Source: Moniliophthora roreri (lineage: Eukaryota > Basidiomycota > Agaricomycetes > Agaricales > Marasmiaceae). Taken from it: a stretch of 64,000 bases of DNA. Position numbers and translations under genes: made by a program. The stretch lies in contig LATX02000200.1 in NCBI GenBank assembly GCA_001466705.2, positions 62,001 to 126,000 of the forward strand, written 5' to 3'. Shown here one piece after another: positions 58,801-64,000 of this stretch (its first letter is position 1; each line of letters opens with the position of its first letter). The notes beneath the pieces are model-generated. The model was not told the origin of the DNA, ran no database searches, and worked only from the letters and a program-made list of their open reading frames with translations.

Positions 58801-61180
58801 CTTGCCGGAAAGCCTTGACAAAATTTTCCAACTCTTCACAGTGTTCCGCACTCCACCCCGCTTTGTGAAGGTGCTGCCAGCTGTGTTACTCGCTGAGCAT
58901 CTAGCTTGGCTTGGACACGCGGCGGAGCTCCCTTGAGTAACAAGTCGCTAGTGGACAGCTGTTCTCTGTTCATCAAGAACGGATCCTCCAACTCCAAATC
59001 CTGGCCAGCGTGACGAGAGACCGCACTCCGCAGAGCCAGCACGTCACCGAGCAATAGGCCTTCTGCTTTCTCGTCCTCCCGGATATCAGAGACCAAGCTC
59101 CCAATATTCTGTAACGATTTGATTTTACTGCTGATCCAGCTGCGAACCTCGTCGGATACTCCCAAAGACAAGGACCATGAATCGAGATCCGGATAGGCAA
59201 CGATCACTCCATCGTCGACGTTGAACCGAAGATCCGTGACGGTTGTACGGGACTAGACTTAAAATCGATGTGAAGCAGTGAGCAGAGACGGTGGACACCA
59301 AATAACCAGTAGCCTACTTAGTTTTAGCTTGCAATGCTGCAAACGATCATACCGCTGCACACAAGAGCGAGCTATAGCCAAATGTTCTCGCCTATCCCGG
59401 AGTTTTTGCCAGCCGGGAAGGAGTTTCTGTTCTTCCAGTATACTGATCCTGAAGCATGAGGATACGAGAAGGATCAGAGACTGTTTGATCTAATAGAAAG
59501 GAGGAAAACTCACGTCGCTTCAATTTGCTTGATGCCAGCCGCAGCCGCGTGTGGTTGCAGGACGGGATCGCTCTGGAGTTGGAGCTCGGCCTCCTGGAGG
59601 GCCAAATCTGTTTTTTCCCACCAGGTAGTGGAATCCCGTGTCGGCAGCTGAAGAATCGATGTTCAGAGAAGCAATCGGTGTACATTGAAATATGGACGTA
59701 CAGTTGCTTTGTCCTCTCCGAGTTCCTGGCCCGTGATCTGGCCTCCGTGGCACTCAAGGAATAGCGCAGTATTATGGGGAGCCTATTTAGCTTCATTAGC
59801 ATTAGCAGAGGGTATACCAGCGATAGCGCTTACTGCAATGTCTCGAGCACGACTTGTGCATGCTATCAGGTGAATTGCATTCCGTAAGGACCAGAGAACG
59901 ATAGTAAAAAAGAGGTTCAACACTAATCACCATCTTGAGAATTTCAGAAGACGCTCAAGAAATCTTTTTCCGCGCCCTCATTCAGGCTGAGGCAGTACTT
60001 GTCCCAATCCATCATGCGCAGATCGAATTCTGCCATAATCTGGAAAGCCCCGTCGCCGTCCCGGTCGAGCGAGAGAAAGAGGAAGTATTCGACATTCGTC
60101 AAGATGCCATATACCGGTGCGCTGATTCCTCTCGCTTGATTGCTTTTCTGCGTCGCTGCACACCAATGATCAGGAGATGTACATAATGGAGACAGGGAGC
60201 GAGGCACACACCCAACATGCCCATTACGACCTGCACCAGGCTTTCGATATAGTTGAATCTAGGCTTCAGTTCGCCCAGTATAACGTTCAATCCACCGATC
60301 GTGTATACCTGAAGGAGGCGGTGAGCCATCTCAACAATGGTTTAACATTCCAAGACTTACCAGGAACCCCGAAAAGTTTTCTTCAGCCGGCCCTATTGCG
60401 CTCCCAGCTTCGATGGTTACCAAACCGCAGAATAAGTTTACGATGGCTGGGAAAAGCTTCGAAGGGCTTCAGTACCACAGGTTGGTTTGCAGAAACGGCC
60501 GAGATAACCTACCGTGCTAAAAAAAATGGAGTCTGATGAATTCCTTCGTTGACACATTCGTGTGGCGGATGTCAGCAGACACTGCTACCCGTACTTGGTG
60601 CAAACGTTGTAGCAGTTCAGTTCGAATTGAGGGTGAGAGGAGGCAGAGTGGTGTGCTTGGAGGTGATAAACCATCCATAGCAAATACGAAGGCAGCTCTA
60701 TCTGTGGGTTCGTCGATGGGGAGCCCACACAAGTTCGGATCCAGAGACCTTGCACATTCCAATACTGATTCCCGTTTCAATTTGAAAAGGGCGGGTTCCT
60801 GTATTCACGTATCTTGGTTGAGATTGAGGTCGATACTGTCCAAACGGATCTTCTCACCTTGTCCTTCTTCCTTTTATCGCCTCCCTGCTTTGACGCGACC
60901 CTCTTCCTCCTCCTTTGATCGGCTTCCTCGTACTTGTCATTTCCCGCCCTTTCTTCCTCGTCCACCTCGCCATCGTTGGTGGTTGGAAGGTACGATGAAA
61001 ACTCCGAACGCTGCAACGGTTGTGACTGAAGGAAGCGTAAGCGATATGAATCAAATATGCGATGTGACTGGAAGGTTGACCTCGCCATCCTTGCTGGTAT
61101 CTTTTGGGTCTGGGCCCTGGAACTCAAAGTTCAGGATCGAGCCACTTCGGAAGAAATGAACGACGTACTGCCTCTGACCC
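58801..61180 (-). CDS. Multi-exon protein of unknown function
   Basis: Reading from high to low coordinates, coding stretches are: a possible basic start MQPPKKRRRDGSEAVRR near 61210; MKRESVLECARSLDPNL (60780-60590); IVNLFCGLVTIEAGSAIGPAEE (about 60440-60380); VYTIGGLNVILGELKPRFN (60310-60210); PVYGILTNVEYFLFLSLDRD then QIMAEFDLRMMDWDKYCLSL (60120-59945). Next are CTSRARDIAVSAIAGIPSAN (59860-59790), a WWEKTDLALQEAELQLQSD helix (about 59630-59514, followed by donor GTGAGT), and MIVAYPDLDSWSLSLGVSDE with ALRSAVSRHAGQDLELEDP (59207-58920). A likely C terminus reads FVKAFRQAVD at about 58800. Related proteins occur in many Agaricomycetes without a known role. Exon borders and the start are not resolved, and the last exon needs an intron or shift near 58870. 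Confidence 0.55.
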
Positions 61181-61827
61181 ATCTCGGCGCCGCTTCTTCG
61201 GGGGTTGCATATCTGACTCTGGTTCGGAGGCACCCTGTCGAACGAAGGTCAGCGTTGAGTACAGAAAACACGCGTTTGAGGAACTCGCCATTGAGCTTTC
61301 GTGAAGGGGTAGGGGGAACTGGGAGGCAGGAAGTTGTGGTAGTAGTTGAAGTTGAAGAGGCGTGAGCTTGCTTCAATCGACCTACGCGCGTCACGGTCAC
61401 ATCCTCCCATGCCTCCTAATGGGTTGACCGTCTTTCTAGTTGTTGTGAAGCCTCGCTTACACAAACCCGTTTTGTGCGGTATTATTCCAGGTTCCATGAA
61501 GATATCAAAAGTGGCGAGGCTGACTGAGAATAGGCACATGTGCCTTTCAACTCGTTCAGCTCATCTACGGACGGCTTTTAGTGCTAGCCCTGACAAGGGA
61601 GGAAGGAAAAGACTCACCTAGAGTTTGCACTGAAAATTTCTCGACAAGTACTCGATATGTGATTGAAATGTATCCTGAGAGTGACTGAAAGCGGATTCGC
61701 AAGAAACTCGATTCCAAGTACACAGATCTCAAGGAAAGAAGGGCTAGAGCAGGGTGCGAGGCAAGCAAGGACTCGGAAGCAAGCAAATTTTTTCGGGATT
61801 CACGGCCCGGCCCGCTGTGCGTGATTT

Positions 61828-61890
61828 TGACGCGTCGGCGTGCGTTAACCCAACTTTCACCACGAAACATACTCCTTTCCTTCTTCTCAA
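61828..61890 (+). promoter_or_regulatory. Promoter-proximal block shared with the SEH1-like gene
   Basis: The block has TTGACGCGTCGGC and CACGAAACATACTCCTT in the same order and spacing as 63784-63842. ACGCGT is the core of the MluI cell-cycle box. It lies 123-185 bases before the chosen F-box start, or about 76-138 without the leader intron. Confidence 0.6.
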
Positions 61891-62012
61891 CAATACACGA
61901 CGCGTTCAGAGAGCTGGTCGTTCTCTGCATAGTCATTTTGTATAAAACCGTCGATCTGTGGTACGTGTGTCCCTTAGTGTATCAATGCTTGTCTCGTCTG
62001 GTTTCAGGTTCC

Positions 62013-63665
62013 ATGACGAAACCCCCAGAGGCCGAAGATGGACCCGCTACATTCTCAGAAGAAGAACGAGAGCTGGCACAATGCAAGGAGGAGCTGCTGG
62101 TGCTACATCGAATCATTGCGTCAACGGAGTTGAAAAGGGCGGCCCTTGAAACGCGTGTTCGAAGGGGTCGTTTCGCAAAGAGTGCAGTCTCAAGAATCCC
62201 AGTCGAGATTTGGCGGGAAATATTCATGATTATTTGCACAATGAACTATTCGTTTTCGATGGACACTGCCGCTCCGAATGATATCTACGTCGCTTTATAC
62301 GCCTACGACCTTTCGCATGTGTGCTCGTTATGGAGAGACATAGCACATGCGACCCCCAAGCTTTGGTCGTCTTTCTCCGTTAATTATCATAACCTCCAAC
62401 CCGATATCTCGTATCCCCTTCACATATACCTCACGAATTCCAAGGATAGTCCGTTGAGCATTCAAATATCTTTCCAACGATCGTACCGCGCCAAACCGGA
62501 TGGGCCGCCGTTTTGGCTCACGCATAGCGGACGAAATACATTCGAGACGCTGCTAGAGCATGCATCACGATGGGAAATGCTTGATTTGGTCATAGAAGAC
62601 AAATCAGAGCCATTTCTTCGCCATTTTTCTCCTGAAGCGTTCTCGCTGCCACTCTTGCGCAAATTCGTGGATAATTGTCCATTTTCTGCCCATAACGCGG
62701 AAGATGAGGATACGGTGAGGTGGTTCTGGGATGCGATTCGCACAGCACCATTGATACACGACGTCATCTTGGATGCCAGCAGTAACATGGATGTGGACTC
62801 TTACCCATACCACCAACTAATGTCGATGGAAATCCGGCACATCGAAAGGAATCAGCATATCTTACATATCCTTCCTTCCTGTACGAGACTCCAGTCTCTA
62901 AAGATCGGAGTCATAGTATACTATCTAGGACGTCAGCCATCCATCCCAGTGACACTAAACTCACTGAAAACACTCGAGATTGGCCTCATTTACCCTCCAA
63001 AGCAAATCGAGGACCTTCTGAATTCGCTCACCTTCCCTTCTCTTACCTCCTTGGAGTTGAAGTGCTGGCATCACGAAGACATTCCCTGGGATAGCCCTAT
63101 TGATGCCGGTGTGGTCTCACTACCCGCCTCTCTGGTTTCCATGTTCAGGCGGTGCTCGTCATTGGAAAGAATGACACTAGAGTTCCCTTACACGTCTCTT
63201 TCGGACGGTTTCTCCATACCAGACATCTTGCTCGCCTGCCCCAACCTCAGGAGCCTACATGTCAGTCTCAGAGGGCTCAAGCCAAGTCCTCTCACATCCG
63301 CTACTTTGGACACCTTCATCAAACTCACGGTTCCCGCAGCTTCCAGCGCAGGGCCTGTTCTCGCTCCCAAACTCAACACCCTGTCTATTCACGAAGGAAC
63401 CCTTGATTTTGGTCCCAATGACTATGAAAAGATGACGGAGATGCTAGAATCGAGAGCATCCCCTTGCGATGATAGGCATGTCCCACTCACATTCCTGCAG
63501 GTGACATACGGCGACCGGACATCTCCGTCATTGACCGATGCCGAACACAAAGAGCGAGTTGAGAGGGGTCCGTCGCTTGCAGCATTCCGGGACCGGCTTC
63601 TGAAGCTCAAGAACGTACGGACAGTGATGGTATATCCTCTGGAGCAATACTACATGCTGCACTAA
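62013..63665 (+). CDS. F-box protein
   Basis: Single-exon coding region of 550 residues. I start at 62013 (MTKPPEAEDG) rather than the in-frame ATG at 61821, because a 47-base intron (GTACGT at 61961 to TTTCAG at 62007) fits the leader and the upstream part carries the promoter block shared with the next gene. A coiled coil (residues about 18-50) precedes the F-box (about 58-115; RIPVEIWREIF ... LSHVCSLWRDIAHATPKLW). The rest has irregular Leu-rich repeats (for example LTSLELKCW, LRSLHVSL). F-box proteins of this kind form very large families in Agaricomycetes and link substrates to the SCF ubiquitin ligase through Skp1. The substrate is unknown. Confidence 0.9.
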   Translation: MTKPPEAEDGPATFSEEERELAQCKEELLVLHRIIASTELKRAALETRVRRGRFAKSAVSRIPVEIWREIFMIICTMNYSFSMDTAAPNDIYVALYAYDLSHVCSLWRDIAHATPKLWSSFSVNYHNLQPDISYPLHIYLTNSKDSPLSIQISFQRSYRAKPDGPPFWLTHSGRNTFETLLEHASRWEMLDLVIEDKSEPFLRHFSPEAFSLPLLRKFVDNCPFSAHNAEDEDTVRWFWDAIRTAPLIHDVILDASSNMDVDSYPYHQLMSMEIRHIERNQHILHILPSCTRLQSLKIGVIVYYLGRQPSIPVTLNSLKTLEIGLIYPPKQIEDLLNSLTFPSLTSLELKCWHHEDIPWDSPIDAGVVSLPASLVSMFRRCSSLERMTLEFPYTSLSDGFSIPDILLACPNLRSLHVSLRGLKPSPLTSATLDTFIKLTVPAASSAGPVLAPKLNTLSIHEGTLDFGPNDYEKMTEMLESRASPCDDRHVPLTFLQVTYGDRTSPSLTDAEHKERVERGPSLAAFRDRLLKLKNVRTVMVYPLEQYYMLH

Positions 63666-63896
63666 CATTACATTGCTTTACCCTGCTTGCTCGATTATTT
63701 TTGCTTATACGTATATCTTGCTTGTATCAATGTATCCCAAACTCAATTCTGTATCATACCCTTTCTTGGAAATGAACCTGACCTTGACGCGTCGGCATGT
63801 GTTGACCCGAACTTCCACCACGAAACATACTCCTTCCCTTGTCCTCCCTTTCTACTTGACACTACTCGCGATTTCTCATTCCATAACAAAAAACAA
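63666..63896 (+). promoter_or_regulatory. Intergenic promoter region of the SEH1-like gene
   Basis: The region has pyrimidine-rich tracts and, at 63784-63842, the second copy of the ACGCGT-containing block. It begins right after the F-box gene stop. Confidence 0.6.
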
Positions 63897-64000
63897 ATGA
63901 TACAAACTGGCCTTATCCAGAACGCGCACAGCGACCTCGTCACAGACGCGTCCTACAATTACTACGGCATTCGGCTGGCCACCTGCGGTCTTGATCAAAG
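63897..64000 (+). CDS. SEH1: SEH1-like WD40 nucleoporin, first exon (partial)
   Basis: The ATG at 63897 opens MIQTGLIQNAHSDLVTDASY followed by NYYGIRLATCGLDQ, and the window ends there. The HSDLVTDASYNYYG pattern followed by RLATCGLDQ is the first WD40 blade of Seh1, a beta-propeller of the Y-shaped Nup84/Nup107 complex and of the SEA/GATOR complex. Sec13 begins similarly (DMIHDAQLDYYG, CSSDR), so the close paralogue Sec13 is the alternative. The Gln after Asp favours Seh1. Confidence 0.75.
   Translation, partial: MIQTGLIQNAHSDLVTDASYNYYGIRLATCGLDQ

Noticed and set aside
60536..61159. 207-codon plus-strand ORF
   Set aside because: It runs opposite to the exons of the minus-strand gene, has a low-complexity Ser/Arg/Pro composition and no domain, so it is a shadow.
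61821..62012. N-terminal extension of the F-box protein from the ATG at 61821
   Set aside because: A leader intron (61961-62007) and a promoter block shared with the SEH1-like gene lie in it, and its translation has no family similarity.

Overview
The window looks like a piece of a basidiomycete (Agaricomycete) nuclear genome. The evidence is short introns with GT..AG ends in compact genes, a class I hydrophobin, glycoside hydrolase family 76 genes of the basidiomycete type, a KDZ-type DNA transposon, Ty3/gypsy chromovirus remains and an F-box gene next to a SEH1-like WD40 gene. Six single N positions (5126, 13521, 18795, 20979, 29181, 34312) mark scaffold joints. Two of them sit between near-identical direct duplications that are probably assembly artefacts.

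Region 1 (1-27 kb) is an AT-rich, visibly CpG-poor transposon graveyard. It holds a Ty3/gypsy chromovirus pol whose single frame survives over 3 kb but carries 17 in-frame stops, with its accessory zinc-knuckle ORF and 3' LTR. It also holds a second gypsy gag-protease relic, an LTR-gag start on the minus strand, a Ty1/copia integrase relic, several unclassified long repeats nested in one another, a 133-bp MITE and a decayed GH76 relic. Nearly all stop codons in these relics fit CGA to TGA, as expected from deamination of methylated CpG.

Region 2 (27-35 kb) mixes degraded sequence with a class I hydrophobin gene of four exons, a short hypothetical gene, a broken MFS transporter fragment, a fragment of a secreted or membrane protein, and three partial copies of an element with hAT-like termini.

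Region 3 (35-46 kb) is a tandem GH76 locus on the minus strand. Two multi-exon genes each encode a signal peptide, a GH76-like domain, one transmembrane helix and a cytoplasmic tail. Between them lies an internally deleted third copy together with its duplicated 5' flank.

Region 4 (46-58 kb) starts with a 0.75-kb AT-rich element with terminal inverted repeats that carries a tRNA-like Pol III sequence. It is followed at once by an 11-kb KDZ-type transposon with about 400-bp inverted repeats. The transposon carries a KDZ transposase, a coiled-coil ORF, a protein with an RNase H1 N-terminal-like domain and a divergent HMG-like protein. A solo LTR with a perfect 5-bp target duplication interrupts the transposase.

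Region 5 (58-64 kb) returns to genes: a multi-exon minus-strand gene of unknown function, an F-box protein gene and the first exon of a SEH1-like nucleoporin gene. The last two share a promoter-proximal sequence block.
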